Shown: positions 17,401 through 25,121, numbered from the stretch's first letter. The stretch: DNA of 64,000 nt from Microbacterium aurantiacum (GCF_002872075.1 NZ_PGGU01000007.1:179973-243972); one strand, 5' to 3'. Made by a program: numbers and translations. Notes: a model not told the origin generated them from the sequence alone.

Positions 17401-17900
17401 GGCTCGCGGGCGCCGCCGCCGATGACCGCGCCCGGTTCCTGCCGGGGACGACCGTGTCGGTGCAGCCGCCGCTGTTCGCCGATCAGAGCAGCTATGAGCA
17501 GCTCGCCGCCGATCTCTGGGCGACCGGGGTCTCCACCGACGACCATCCGATGGCGCACTTCCGCGCGGCGCTGCGTGAACGCGGGGTGCTCACCGCTGCC
17601 GACCTGCAGACCCATGAGACGGGCAGGCGCATCGAGGTCGCCGGACTCGTCACGCATCGGCAGCGACCGGCGACCGCCGCGGGGGTCACCTTCATGAACC
17701 TCGAGGACGAGCACGGACTCGTCAACGTCGTCTGCTCGACCGGGGTCTGGAACCGCTACCGCCGTGTCGCGCGGGAGTCGCCGGCGCTCATCATCCGCGG
17801 CATCCTCGAGCGCTCCACCGAAGGCGTCGTCAACGTGCTCGCCGATGCGTTCGAAGACCTGCGCACCGGGATCTCGCATCGGTCACGGGACTTCCGATAA
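14436..17900 (+). CDS. dnaE2: Error-prone DNA polymerase DnaE2
   Basis: C-family DNA polymerase of 1154 residues that carries out damage-induced translesion synthesis. The N-terminal PHP domain shows HAHSSYSF at 66-73 and LTDHDGF; the palm carries PDIDVDFDSDR from residue 452; the fingers include RPGPIQGG and GSKRGLEKIEQV; tandem helix-hairpin-helix elements follow (SGVRGIGMPMAERI), then an OB fold (ITHRQRPATAAG region through ILERSTEGVVNVL). It lacks the long C-terminal tau-binding part of DnaE1. The ATG overlaps the imuB stop. It is the last gene of the SOS cassette. Confidence 0.95.
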   Translation: MGWHNPPLTWAELERTLSGDAPVEKSPAAEPPAHRVDPGPVSRRRKRLPPAQITRPADAVPYAELHAHSSYSFLDGASSPEELLAEAERLGLTALALTDHDGFYGAARFGELAENMNLQVQTVFGAELSLDLPAPQRGAADPAGEHLLVLASGLEGYHRLSGAISAAQLRGGEKGRPVYDLDELVEKAGDHWTILTGCRKGGVRRGLEHGDAETPLRRLVDLFGRDHVAVELFDHGDPLDTRRNDALADLAGRMRLPVVATNNVHYAAPERARLAEAVAAVRAVRSMDDLDGWLPVHGGAHLRSGAEMTERFRRYPGAISHGLELAAASAFPLRRARPALPQQKVPEGHTPMSWLRALVWEAVPEKYPRLDAAGRSRIERELDVIEEKDFPGYFLIVHGIVAEARRRGILCQGRGSAAASAVCYLLGITAVDPILYRLPFERFLATTRQEEPDIDVDFDSDRREEIIQWVYQEYGRERAAQVANVIQYRPKNAVRDMARALGFSPGQQDAWSRQVDGWGAGIEPVEGHDIPANVLEYAGELLKAPRHLGIHSGGMVLTARPVGEVVPVEHARMENRTVIQWEKDDAAWMGLVKFDLLGLGMLAALQHCFDLIEDATGETWKLETLPKEEPAVYDMLCRADSIGVFQVESRAQIGLLPRLQPRCFYDLAIQIALIRPGPIQGGAVHPFVRRKMAKDRLDEENRERAQRGAEPLELEIPYPHDDLKPILKRTLGIPIFQEQLIQMATAIGDCTADEADLLRRAMGSKRGLEKIEQVREKLYAGMTRRGIDEDTADRIYAQIQAFSNFGFAESHSLSFALLVYASSWLKLHYPAAFLAGLLRSQPMGFYSAATLTADTRRHGVEVRRPDLHASGATEILEPLAGAPTRAPTGLDACLDDPQPTPARFDRSAPDESAAHRRDGGYAVRLGLSGVRGIGMPMAERIVAEREANGPYRDLNDLVRRTDATAAQLEALGTAGAFSCLGLKRREAIWLAGAAADDRARFLPGTTVSVQPPLFADQSSYEQLAADLWATGVSTDDHPMAHFRAALRERGVLTAADLQTHETGRRIEVAGLVTHRQRPATAAGVTFMNLEDEHGLVNVVCSTGVWNRYRRVARESPALIIRGILERSTEGVVNVLADAFEDLRTGISHRSRDFR

Positions 17901-17921
17901 GGGTCCGTCGTGACGGGTCTG

Positions 17922-18305
17922 TCACCAGAAGCGCTCCGCCTCCGGCTGAGGAGGGCGATCGCTGCCGCCCCAGCGGTCGGCTTCTGCCTTCGCGGCGTCC
18001 GCGGCCGCATCCGCATCGCGCAGCGCCACCTTCGCGCCGGTCGGCCCGGGGCCGATCGGGTCGACGGTCAGCACCGTGCCCGCACCCGCCCCGTGCATCG
18101 TGACCGTGCAGTCGAGCACCCTGCCCAGCCAGCGCGAGATCTCGCCGTGGGGCTCCTCCGCACGCTGGAAGCGGATGCCGGTGTCGAGGTCGACGAGAGA
18201 GAGGACGACCGGCCCTCCGGTCAGATCGTCGTGGCGTTCGGTCACCTCGAGCCGATGCCCCTGCGGGATCGCGACCTGAGCACTCAGCACGAGAGTTCTG
18301 TCCAT
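17922..18305 (-). CDS. Hypothetical protein, unknown function
   Basis: A 127-residue soluble protein (starts MDRTLVLSAQVAIPQGHRL). The first 90 residues read as alternating strands with a possible ligand-binding sheet; the last 40 are alanine-rich, helical and charged. No signal peptide, membrane helix or known motif is visible. It is transcribed toward dnaE2 and ends 21 bases from it. A TANNNT hexamer six bases before the ATG supports the start. Confidence 0.6.
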   Translation of the reverse strand: MDRTLVLSAQVAIPQGHRLEVTERHDDLTGGPVVLSLVDLDTGIRFQRAEEPHGEISRWLGRVLDCTVTMHGAGAGTVLTVDPIGPGPTGAKVALRDADAAADAAKAEADRWGGSDRPPQPEAERFW

Positions 18306-18311
18306 GACCTC

Positions 18312-18317
18312 AGCCTA
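18312..18317 (-). promoter_or_regulatory. Leaderless-type -10 hexamer for 127-residue ORF
   Basis: On the minus strand TAGGCT ends six bases before the ATG at 18305. Confidence 0.5.
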
Positions 18318-18454
18318 CGAATCCGCGGGCCGCAGCGGAAGGCGCCTCCCGGGCGGCGACGCTAGCGAGGGCACCTGCATCCGTCAACCCCGGTCGACGG
18401 ATGCAGCGGCCGCGTCTAACGTCGCTTCCGAAACATTCGACGAAGGGAGTCGAG

Positions 18455-18496
18455 ATGAACGACAGCCAGCGCGACAACCTTACGGAGGAGTCATGA
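18455..18496 (+). CDS. 13-codon upstream ORF preceding the baeRF gene
   Basis: The peptide reads MNDSQRDNLTEES. GAAGGGAG lies seven bases before its ATG. Its stop overlaps the baeRF ATG (ATGA), and the downstream GGAGG sits inside its last codons. The arrangement suggests translational coupling of the release-factor-like gene to this mini-ORF. Function is unproven. Confidence 0.5.
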   Translation: MNDSQRDNLTEES

Positions 18497-19623
18497 TCGG
18501 CGCCGGACAGCTCGTGTCGCTGCTCGAGGAACCGGGCCCGTGGACGTACGCGTATGTCGACGGTCAGGGAGCCGAGCCGCAGGGGATCGAGGACGCGCGC
18601 AGGGAATCGGTGCGACGCAGGCTCGAGGAGGCCGGCGCGCCCGAGGCGGATGCGGCGGCCGTGCTCGAGGTGCTCGACAACGCCGCCGGCCTGCCGAGTC
18701 CGTCAGCGCGGTACGTGCTCGCTCGGGACGGCGAAGTGGAGGTCGACGAGTCCTTCCCCGGTGCCCGGCTGGGGCCCGAGCAGTGCGGACACGCGCAGAT
18801 CCCGCCGATCCTGCCACTCCTGCGCGATCGCGCCGACGACATCCGCTACGTCGTGGTGGAAGCCGGCCGCGGAGACGCCGAAGTACGACTGGAACGAGCC
18901 GGACGCCCTCCCGAGCACGTGCAGGAGATCGAGGGGCGCACGGATGCGCTGCCCAAGGTACAGGCCGGTGGCTGGTCGCAGTCGAGGTATCAGCGCACCT
19001 CCGAGGAGATCTGGAAGCACAATCAGGCCGACGTCGCCAGGATCGTCGACCGGCTCGTGCAGCAGCACTCGCCGCGGTTCGTCGTCGTCTCCGGCGATGT
19101 CAGGGCCCGGCAGCTGCTGCGCGACGAGCTCGGCACCGCCGCGCAGAAGATCCTCATCCTCGTCGACGCGCACACGCATGCCGCGGGCGCGGACCGGACC
19201 GCGCTGGACGAGGCGATCGCCACCGCACTCGAGGAGCAGCTGCGCAGCACCGAGCAGGACATCGTCGATCGCGCATCCACCGACAGCGGCAGCGCAGGCG
19301 CCCACGGTCTCGGGGCCGTCGTCGAGGCGCTCCGTCAGGCACGGGTGGAGAGCCTTCTCCTGGATGCGCGGATGCTCGACTCCGATGCCGCCCTCGCGGC
19401 CCTCGACGAGTCGCCCTGGGTGGCGCCCGTCGAGGACGACGAACCCGCGAACGTGATCGAGCGGGTCCCGGCCGCCGAAGCCCTGGCGCGCGCGGCACTG
19501 CTCACCGGAGCGCGGGTGGTGGTCGCAGAAGACGACCACCAGAGCGATGACGACGAACGCGCTGATCGCATGGCGCGTGAACCGCTCGCCGTGCTGCGCT
19601 GGTCGGGGTCCAGTCCGGGATGA
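18493..19623 (+). CDS. Bacterial archaeo-eukaryotic release factor family protein (Rv2629-like)
   Basis: A 376-residue protein related to the eRF1/Pelota core found in some bacteria (baeRF family 2). The conserved centre GGWSQSRYQRTSEEIWKHNQ (about residues 157-176) is followed by an alpha/beta domain with FVVVSGDVRARQLL and KILILVDAHTHAAG. The C-terminal part carries VESLLLDARMLDSDAALAAL and ends in an acidic stretch. Family members are thought to act on stalled or dormant ribosomes, but the biochemistry is poorly known. The ATG is preceded by GGAGGAG inside the 13-codon uORF. A hairpin follows the stop. Confidence 0.8.
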   Translation: MIGAGQLVSLLEEPGPWTYAYVDGQGAEPQGIEDARRESVRRRLEEAGAPEADAAAVLEVLDNAAGLPSPSARYVLARDGEVEVDESFPGARLGPEQCGHAQIPPILPLLRDRADDIRYVVVEAGRGDAEVRLERAGRPPEHVQEIEGRTDALPKVQAGGWSQSRYQRTSEEIWKHNQADVARIVDRLVQQHSPRFVVVSGDVRARQLLRDELGTAAQKILILVDAHTHAAGADRTALDEAIATALEEQLRSTEQDIVDRASTDSGSAGAHGLGAVVEALRQARVESLLLDARMLDSDAALAALDESPWVAPVEDDEPANVIERVPAAEALARAALLTGARVVVAEDDHQSDDDERADRMAREPLAVLRWSGSSPG

Positions 19624-19629
19624 TGCCGT

Positions 19630-19666
19630 GGTGAGGGCGGTTCGTGGCGACACCACCGCCCTCACC
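19630..19666. terminator. Bidirectional hairpin after baeRF gene
   Basis: Perfect 12-base arms (19630-19641, 19655-19666) enclose a 13-base loop between convergent genes. No T-run. Confidence 0.72.
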
Positions 19667-19677
19667 CGCGGTGCGCA

Positions 19678-19881
19678 CTACTCTCTCGGGTGATCCTCGT
19701 CGAGCAGGATCTCTTCCCGTTGCTCCGCGACATCGGCCGGGTCGGCGTCTGCCCCGCCGAAGTCCGCCTCGGCGACAGGCGGCGCCTCCGGGTCGTCCGG
19801 ATCGTCGATCTCCGGGCGTTCCTGCTCCTGGAGATCGGCGGTCGGCTTCTGATCGTCGATGGGGTCGTTTCCGATGGGCAT
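19678..19881 (-). CDS. Small acidic disordered protein
   Basis: A 67-residue protein, strongly acidic and rich in Asp, Glu and Pro (starts MPIGNDPIDDQKPTADLQ), with no predicted fold, signal or membrane segment. GGGAGGAG eight bases before the ATG and a shared downstream hairpin support a real gene. Function unknown; such proteins are often hydrophilins or charge buffers, which is only a suggestion. Confidence 0.6.
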   Translation of the reverse strand: MPIGNDPIDDQKPTADLQEQERPEIDDPDDPEAPPVAEADFGGADADPADVAEQREEILLDEDHPRE

Positions 19882-20074
19882 GGGATGCTCCTCCCTCGAG
19901 GTGTGATGCCTTCACCCTCCGATTCCCGGAGTGCGCCGGCAAGGGGGTTGACGCCGCCCGGCAGAACCCGGCTGGGGGCGCACATGGTCCTAGCCCCTCC
20001 CCGCCGGTGCGTCAATCGGGTGGGTGCACGCGACGGACGGCGCCTAGGGTCGATGCGTTGTGAAGGAGCCCGAC

Positions 20075-20998
20075 ATGACCCCCGACGATCGCGACCGGCG
20101 AGACCGTGCCGGACGACTCGTCGATCCCGGGCGGGAGGGCACGCGCGGACGGGTACGGGTCGGAGTCTCCGGATGGCGATACCCGCGGTGGCGGGACGAC
20201 TTCTACCCGACCGGACTCCCGCAGAAACAGGAACTGGAATTCATCGGCGAGCGGTTCTCCACTGTCGAGCTGAACGGATCCTTCTATTCGCTGCAGCGGC
20301 CATCGAGCTATCGGCACTGGCGGGAGAGCGTACCGCCCGAGTTCGTCTTCGCCGTCAAGGGCTCCCGCTACATCACTCACATGCTGCGCCTCCGGGACCC
20401 GGGGCAGGCGCTGGCGAACTTCTTCGCCTCCGGCGTGCTGGCACTCGGAACGCAACTCGGCCCCATCCTCTGGCAGCTCCCGGAGCGGCAGCGCTTCGAT
20501 CCCGACGTGCTGGACGCCTTCTTGAGAGCGATTCCCCGTTCGACGGGCGAGGCCCTCGAGTTGGCCCGGCGGCACGACGAGCGGCTCGAAGGCAGAGCGT
20601 GGCTCGAGATCGAGTCGGACGTGCCGCTGCGCCATGCGATCGAACCGCGATCGGCGAGCTTCCACGACCCTCGATTGGCCCCTCTGCTGCGAACCCACGG
20701 CGTCTCCCTCACCGTCGCCGACACGGCGGGAAGATGGCCGCGGTTCGAGGATCTCCCGGCCGATTTCGTCTACGTCCGCCTGCACGGCGGGCAGGAGCTG
20801 TACCACAGCGGCTACACCGCGGCGGAGCTGCGGGAATGGGCCGACCTCGTGAACAGCTGGGCCGACGGCTACGCATCCGACGGTCGGCCGCGCGATGTCT
20901 ACGTGTACTTCGACAACGACGCGCGCGGGCACGCACCGCACGATGCCCTCGCCCTCGCGGCCCTCGTCGGCGACGAGACCGAACGGATGAGCCGATGA
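20075..20998 (+). CDS. DUF72 (YecE-like) TIM-barrel protein
   Basis: A 307-residue member of the DUF72 family, a TIM barrel of unknown reaction. Visible hallmarks are VGVSGWRYPRWRDDFYP near the N-terminus, STVELNGSFYSLQRPSSYRHW, FAVKGSRYITHMLRL, GPILWQLPE and the C-terminal VYVYFDNDARGHAPHDAL. The ATG at 20075 is chosen because AAGGAG lies six bases upstream; a GTG at 20060 is in frame but has only a -10-like TAGGGT nearby. Its stop overlaps the start of a KTSC gene (ATGA), so the two are co-translated. Confidence 0.86.
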   Translation: MTPDDRDRRDRAGRLVDPGREGTRGRVRVGVSGWRYPRWRDDFYPTGLPQKQELEFIGERFSTVELNGSFYSLQRPSSYRHWRESVPPEFVFAVKGSRYITHMLRLRDPGQALANFFASGVLALGTQLGPILWQLPERQRFDPDVLDAFLRAIPRSTGEALELARRHDERLEGRAWLEIESDVPLRHAIEPRSASFHDPRLAPLLRTHGVSLTVADTAGRWPRFEDLPADFVYVRLHGGQELYHSGYTAAELREWADLVNSWADGYASDGRPRDVYVYFDNDARGHAPHDALALAALVGDETERMSR

Positions 20999-21207
20999 AG
21001 CGCCGCGTGGTCGAATCATCAGTGATCTCATCCATCGGCTATGCGCCGGAGACCGCCGTACTGGAGATCGAGTTCCTGGGTGGCGGCACGTACCGCTACT
21101 ACACCGTTCCCCCGTCGGCACACCGAGCGCTCATGGACGCCGACAGCAAAGGACGCGCCTTCATCGACCTCATCCGCGATCGGTACCCGACCGAGCGCAT
21201 CGATTGA
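20995..21207 (+). CDS. KTSC-domain protein
   Basis: A 70-residue single-domain protein matching the KTSC family as I recall it: SSVISSIGYAPETAVLEIEF, a TYRYYTVPPSAHRALMDA core and the SKGRAFIDLIRDRYP tail that gives the family part of its name. Members occur alone or fused to nucleic-acid enzymes. The ATG overlaps the DUF72 stop codon, so a joint function with that barrel protein is likely, though unknown. Confidence 0.82.
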   Translation: MKRRVVESSVISSIGYAPETAVLEIEFLGGGTYRYYTVPPSAHRALMDADSKGRAFIDLIRDRYPTERID

Positions 21208-21281
21208 TGCAGCAGCCGTTGCCGGTGTATCTCACGCGTCGCGGGCTGTAAACCCCCTCTCGGCCGGCGGCCGAGCACGGC

Positions 21282-21287
21282 TACCTT
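21282..21287 (+). promoter_or_regulatory. Leaderless-type -10 hexamer for SDR gene
   Basis: TACCTT ends seven bases before the ATG at 21295. Confidence 0.45.
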
Positions 21288-21294
21288 CGCTCGC

Positions 21295-22101
21295 ATGTCA
21301 CCGAGAGGCTTCTCCCCCGCATCCGCCATCGTCACCGCGTCCGACTCCGGGATCGGTGCCGCCACAGCCCTCGCCCTCGCCGATGCCGGCATGGACGTCG
21401 GAGTCACCTGGCATTCCGACCAGGAGGGCGCTGAGCGCACGGCCGAGGCTGTGCGTGAACGCGGCCGCCGTGCCGTCGTCGCGCGATTCGATGCGACAGC
21501 GATCGACGAGGTCGCCTCGGTCGTGGATCAGTTGGCCGATGATCTCGGCGGGCTGGACGTCTTCGTGAACAACGCCGGCGGCGGAACAGGAGGCCCATTC
21601 CTGGACGTGTCGACCGATCAGTGGCGCGAAGTCATCTCACTGAACCTCGATGGCGCGTTCGCGGGCCTTCAGGCGGCTGCGCGGCGAATGGTCTCGGCAG
21701 GCACGGGCGGCCGGCTGATCGCGGTGACGAGCGTGCATGCGCACCAGCCTCGGGTCGGAGCGGCAGCCTACGTGGCCGCCAAGCACGGCCTCGCCGGACT
21801 CATCGAGACCATGTCGCAGGAACTCGGGCAGCACGGGATCACCGCGAACGCGGTCGCGCCCGGCGAGATCGCGACGCCCATCAACGACATGGAGTCGTCG
21901 GATGCCGATTCCACGCACCGCCCCGGAGTGCCGCTCGGCCGGCCCGGAAAACCGGAGGAGGTCGCCGCGGTGATCGCTTTCCTCGCCTCCCCCGCCGCGA
22001 GCTACGTGACGGGCGCGAGCTGGTCGGTCGACGGCGGGATGCTGCAGATGGGCCCGCAGGCCGGGTCGCATCTCACCGACGATTCGTGGCGCCGGGGCTG
22101 A
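21295..22101 (+). CDS. Short-chain dehydrogenase/reductase
   Basis: Classical SDR of 268 residues that uses NAD(P)(H). The cofactor motif is TASDSGIG at 14-21 (a variant of TGxxxGIG), NNAG is at 92-95, and the catalytic set is Asn118, Ser146, Tyr159 and Lys163. The C-terminal FLASPAASYVTGASWSVDGG is typical. The sequence resembles glucose-1-dehydrogenase and 3-oxoacyl reductase types; the substrate cannot be assigned. It is monocistronic. A TANNNT hexamer seven bases before the ATG suggests a leaderless message. Confidence 0.88.
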   Translation: MSPRGFSPASAIVTASDSGIGAATALALADAGMDVGVTWHSDQEGAERTAEAVRERGRRAVVARFDATAIDEVASVVDQLADDLGGLDVFVNNAGGGTGGPFLDVSTDQWREVISLNLDGAFAGLQAAARRMVSAGTGGRLIAVTSVHAHQPRVGAAAYVAAKHGLAGLIETMSQELGQHGITANAVAPGEIATPINDMESSDADSTHRPGVPLGRPGKPEEVAAVIAFLASPAASYVTGASWSVDGGMLQMGPQAGSHLTDDSWRRG

Positions 22102-22116
22102 ATCGTCGGGACTGCC

Positions 22117-22353
22117 TCAGCCCGCGGCATCGACCCCGAGCACGGCATCGGACGGCACCCACCGCAGCAGGTCTCCCGGCTGGCAGTCGAGGGCTTCGCA
22201 CAGCGCGTCGAGCGTCGTGAAGCGGACGGCCTTGGCCCGCCCGTTCTTGAGCACGGCGAGATTCGCGGGGCTGATCCCGATCTGCTCGGCGAGGACGCCG
22301 ACCGCGAGCTTGCGCTGCGCCAGGACGACGTCGATGTCGACGACGATCGGCAT
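22117..22353 (-). CDS. Small XRE/Cro-type HTH regulator (YozG-like)
   Basis: A 78-residue protein consisting almost entirely of a Cro/CI helix-turn-helix (VDIDVVLAQRKLAVGVLAEQ, then NLAVLKNGRAKAVRFTTLDA and LCEALDCQPGDLL). It begins within one base of the stop of the membrane protein gene. The DUF2975 plus YozG-like HTH pair is a recurrent unit in which the HTH probably autoregulates the operon. A palindrome upstream of the first gene is the likely target. Confidence 0.85.
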   Translation of the reverse strand: MPIVVDIDVVLAQRKLAVGVLAEQIGISPANLAVLKNGRAKAVRFTTLDALCEALDCQPGDLLRWVPSDAVLGVDAAG

Positions 22354-22838
22354 CAGACCACCTCGTCGAGCTCGGACCGCAGCGCACGCGCCTCGGCGTC
22401 GCGATCGATCGCCTGCACCAGCAGTCGCCTCATCACCACCACGAGCAGCGCCATCCCCATCAGCACGCACGACGCCCCGCAGATCAGTCCCACGATCCCG
22501 GGTGCCACGCCGCCGGGGGCGAGCAGGACGGCGAGGCTGAAGGTGAGCACGGCCGCAGCGGCGATGGCGCCGATGATCACGTCGACGTAGCGGAATGCCC
22601 GCGGCGAGAAGACGGCGCCCTTGCGGACGAGCGTGAGCAGACGCCAGACGCAGACCGCGAAGACCTGCATCGTGAGCACGCCGAGCCCCAGGATCACGAC
22701 GAATCCGATCCGGCCCGGCATGGACTCGTTCTCGAGGTCGGCCCAGATCAACGGCAGCAGCACGGTCTGCACGACGAGCGAACCCGCGAGCGAGATCGCG
22801 ATGACGGCGCGCAGGATGTAGATCGTCAGATTGCCCAT
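22353..22838 (-). CDS. DUF2975 membrane protein
   Basis: A 161-residue protein with four hydrophobic segments (about residues 5-32, 43-67, 85-110 and 117-139) and a charged C-terminal tail, matching the DUF2975 layout. Function is unknown. AAAGGAAG sits five bases before the ATG. It is the first gene of a two-gene operon with an XRE regulator, which suggests a self-regulated membrane sensor or stress unit. Confidence 0.83.
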   Translation of the reverse strand: MGNLTIYILRAVIAISLAGSLVVQTVLLPLIWADLENESMPGRIGFVVILGLGVLTMQVFAVCVWRLLTLVRKGAVFSPRAFRYVDVIIGAIAAAAVLTFSLAVLLAPGGVAPGIVGLICGASCVLMGMALLVVVMRRLLVQAIDRDAEARALRSELDEVV

Positions 22839-22868
22839 GGTGCTCTTCCTTTGTTCGAGACACCCAGT

Positions 22869-22885
22869 CTATCGAATGTCGATAG
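22869..22885. promoter_or_regulatory. Palindromic operator candidate for DUF2975-XRE operon
   Basis: CTATCGA-ATG-TCGATAG, a perfect 7+3+7 palindrome 30 bases before the operon's ATG, next to a minus-strand TAGACT hexamer. Confidence 0.55.
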
Positions 22886-22949
22886 ATTTCGCACGATAAT
22901 CGATGGTAGGCGATTCCAGGTCAGCTGAGCAGCCGCGAGCAGGCTCGGG

Positions 22950-23549
22950 TCAATGCTTCGTGTCCGGGTGATCGTCGCCGATGTGGCCCGGATGGATGCT
23001 CGAGAGCACCCTCTCGACGAAGGCCGCGTACTCCTCCATGTAGTGCCGGAGGAACTCTTCGGTGCCACTGTCGTTCACTTCGCCGTTCTCGCCATAGATC
23101 TCGGGCTTGAAGGTGATGTAGGCCTCGGGCGCGTTCAGTTGCGGCGCATCCAGAAAGCTCAGCACGCTGCGCATCGAGGCCTGCATCACCGCGGTCCCGA
23201 TGGCGCCGACGGATGCACCGATGATCCCGGTCGGCTTGCGGGCGAAGGAGTTCTGCCCCCAGGGCCGAGAACCCCAGTCAATGGCGTTCTTGAGCGGCGC
23301 GGGGATCGAGCGGTTGTACTCCGGTGAGATGAAGAGCAGTCCGTCCGACTGCTCGACCGCCCGCTTGAATTCCGTGACGGCCGCAACCGGATTCATCTCG
23401 TCATCGCGGTTGTAGAGCGGGAGATCACGGATCGAGATCTCGGTGAGCTCGAGCTCGGCCGGCGCCAGGCGCACCAGCGCCTTCGACAGAACGCGGTTGA
23501 TCGAGTCACCGGAGAGGCTTCCGATGAGGTAGCCGATGCGATGCGACAT
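22950..23549 (-). CDS. NAD(P)H-dependent FMN reductase
   Basis: A 199-residue flavodoxin-fold reductase of the chromate/quinone reductase group. The FMN phosphate loop is GSLSGDSINR (10-19), and the isoalloxazine-contacting segment is SPEYNRSIPAPLKNAIDW. It would reduce FMN, quinones or azo compounds with NAD(P)H in the cytosol. AAGGAG precedes the ATG. It is monocistronic; the physiological substrate is unknown. The C-terminus extends about 15 residues beyond the usual end with a charged tail. Confidence 0.88.
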   Translation of the reverse strand: MSHRIGYLIGSLSGDSINRVLSKALVRLAPAELELTEISIRDLPLYNRDDEMNPVAAVTEFKRAVEQSDGLLFISPEYNRSIPAPLKNAIDWGSRPWGQNSFARKPTGIIGASVGAIGTAVMQASMRSVLSFLDAPQLNAPEAYITFKPEIYGENGEVNDSGTEEFLRHYMEEYAAFVERVLSSIHPGHIGDDHPDTKH

Positions 23550-23674
23550 GATTTCTCCTTCGGGTTGTCGGGGCGAAGGTGCTCCTGTCTAGTCCGCGAC
23601 GTCGACTTCGTCAACCGGGTGGCGGCGACCCGGCGGATGCTCCGAGCACCGGGCCGCCACCACCGCGGCCGCGT

Positions 23675-24577
23675 TCACGGCACGAGAACCACCCGTCCAC
23701 GAGCCCCCGGCTGTGCAGCGACCCCGTGCGCAGCGCGCGCGTGTTCGAGGGGCATGACGCTGTGCACGCGCGCAGGCAGGCGCCCCGCGGCCGCGTCGAT
23801 CAGAAGCGTGGCCAGCATCTCACCGGAGGACTCCACCATGACCGCCGAGGTTTCGATCCCGCGGACGGCATCGGGCACCGCAGGAGGCACGACGCCGACA
23901 TAGATCCCGTCGTCTTTCACGGCCGCCAGAACGGCGTCTCCGAGAGCGGCGGCGTCGAAGACGGCATCCCACTCCGCGTTCTCGGGCAGTGCGATCACGA
24001 GCGCGCCCCCCATGGACTCCACGAAGGCGCGATCGCTCTCTCGTGCGAGGCCGCCCACCTCGAAGCCCCGGTCGGCCGCCAGGCGCAGAGCGTAGCCGCC
24101 GACGGCACCCGCAGCGCCCGTCACGAGCAGTCGGCGGCCGTCGGCAGGCCCGAAACGCACCAGAGCCTGATGGGCGGTGAGCGCGTTCAACGGCACGGTG
24201 GCCGCGTCGACGGCGGTGATCCCGTCCGGCCGCTGCGCGACAGCATCCGCCGGAACCACGACGTATTCGGCGTAGGCGCCGAACGACTTGTCGACTCCGG
24301 CGGACAGCGCCGCGACGGGCGTGCCGACGACGAACTCGCCGACGCCGTCGCCCACCGCATCGATGGTGCCCGCGAGATCCCATCCCAGCCCCACCGACGA
24401 CGCGGTCACCCAGCCCAGCTCGTGATACACGCCCGCCCTCGTCTGCAGATCGACCGGATTGACCCCGGCTGCTTCGACCTTGATCCGCACCTCGCCGGCC
24501 TTCGGCTCGGGGATCGCCGTCTCGATGATCTCGATCACTTCGGCGTCTCCGGGGGTGTGCACGACTGCTGCTCGCAT
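23675..24577 (-). CDS. Zinc-independent quinone oxidoreductase-like MDR
   Basis: A 300-residue medium-chain dehydrogenase of the quinone oxidoreductase group. The N-terminal GroES-like barrel shows AAGVNPVDLQTRAG; the cofactor motif is LVTGAAGAVGGYALRLA, which is AxxGxxG-like and NADPH-compatible. The structural-zinc cysteine cluster of alcohol dehydrogenases is missing. GAGGAGCTCCT precedes the ATG at 24577; a longer frame to 24757 would run over the divergent promoter. It is divergent from an HxlR regulator that probably controls it. Confidence 0.85.
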   Translation of the reverse strand: MRAAVVHTPGDAEVIEIIETAIPEPKAGEVRIKVEAAGVNPVDLQTRAGVYHELGWVTASSVGLGWDLAGTIDAVGDGVGEFVVGTPVAALSAGVDKSFGAYAEYVVVPADAVAQRPDGITAVDAATVPLNALTAHQALVRFGPADGRRLLVTGAAGAVGGYALRLAADRGFEVGGLARESDRAFVESMGGALVIALPENAEWDAVFDAAALGDAVLAAVKDDGIYVGVVPPAVPDAVRGIETSAVMVESSGEMLATLLIDAAAGRLPARVHSVMPLEHARAAHGVAAQPGARGRVVLVP

Positions 24578-24678
24578 AGGAGCTCCTCTCATCCGGGCCA
24601 CGGCTCTTGCGCTGCGGCTCACTGTGTTCCAGGATGAGATATCCGCTCTCCAGCGGGAAGTAGGCACCTGAAAGTGCG

Positions 24679-24684
24679 TAAGGT
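24679..24684 (+). promoter_or_regulatory. Promoter hexamer of hxlR-type regulator
   Basis: TAAGGT lies between imperfect GTGC/GCAC and CTGAAGTG repeats in the divergent gap, plausible HxlR-binding sequence. Confidence 0.35.
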
Positions 24685-24704
24685 GCACTGAAGTGAGGAA
24701 CCCC

Positions 24705-25103
24705 ATGCCGACTCGAACCGCTGCCGCCGAACGCGAGGCATCCAAGGAGGCGTACAACGCCTATCTCGCGACATGCCCCAGCCGTCAGGTGCTCGCCACC
24801 CTCGCGGACAAGTGGGTGGTCCTGGTCATGCATGCGCTCGAGGACGAGCCGCAGCGATACTCCCAGCTCAGTCGCCACATCGCCGGAGTGAGCCAGAAGA
24901 TGCTCACTCAGACGCTGCGCGGCCTCGAACGCGATGGCCTAGTGGTGCGCACGGTCGAGCCCACTGTTCCCGTCACCGTCACCTACGAGCTCACCGACCT
25001 GGGCCGTTCACTCGTGCAGGTCGTCAGTCCGCTCAAACGGTGGGCCGAGACGCACATCGAGGTCATCCGCCATTCGCAGGCGGAGTACGACCTCCGCGCA
25101 TAG
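24705..25103 (+). CDS. HxlR-family winged-helix regulator
   Basis: A 132-residue dimeric DNA-binding protein. The family hallmark cysteine is in CPSRQVLATLADKWVVLVMH; the recognition region is RYSQLSRHIAGVSQKMLTQTLRGLERDGLV, and the wing is VTVTYELTDLGRSL. Such regulators sense electrophiles, aldehydes or quinones through the cysteine and control a divergent oxidoreductase, which fits the MDR gene here. The ATG at 24705 has GAGG six bases upstream and is preferred over the GTG at 24693. Confidence 0.87.
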   Translation: MPTRTAAAEREASKEAYNAYLATCPSRQVLATLADKWVVLVMHALEDEPQRYSQLSRHIAGVSQKMLTQTLRGLERDGLVVRTVEPTVPVTVTYELTDLGRSLVQVVSPLKRWAETHIEVIRHSQAEYDLRA

Positions 25104-25121
25104 CCGATGCCGCGACCGGCG

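Noticed and set aside
16380..17879. Long frame antisense to dnaE2 (499 codons)
   Set aside because: A shadow opposite conserved polymerase sequence.
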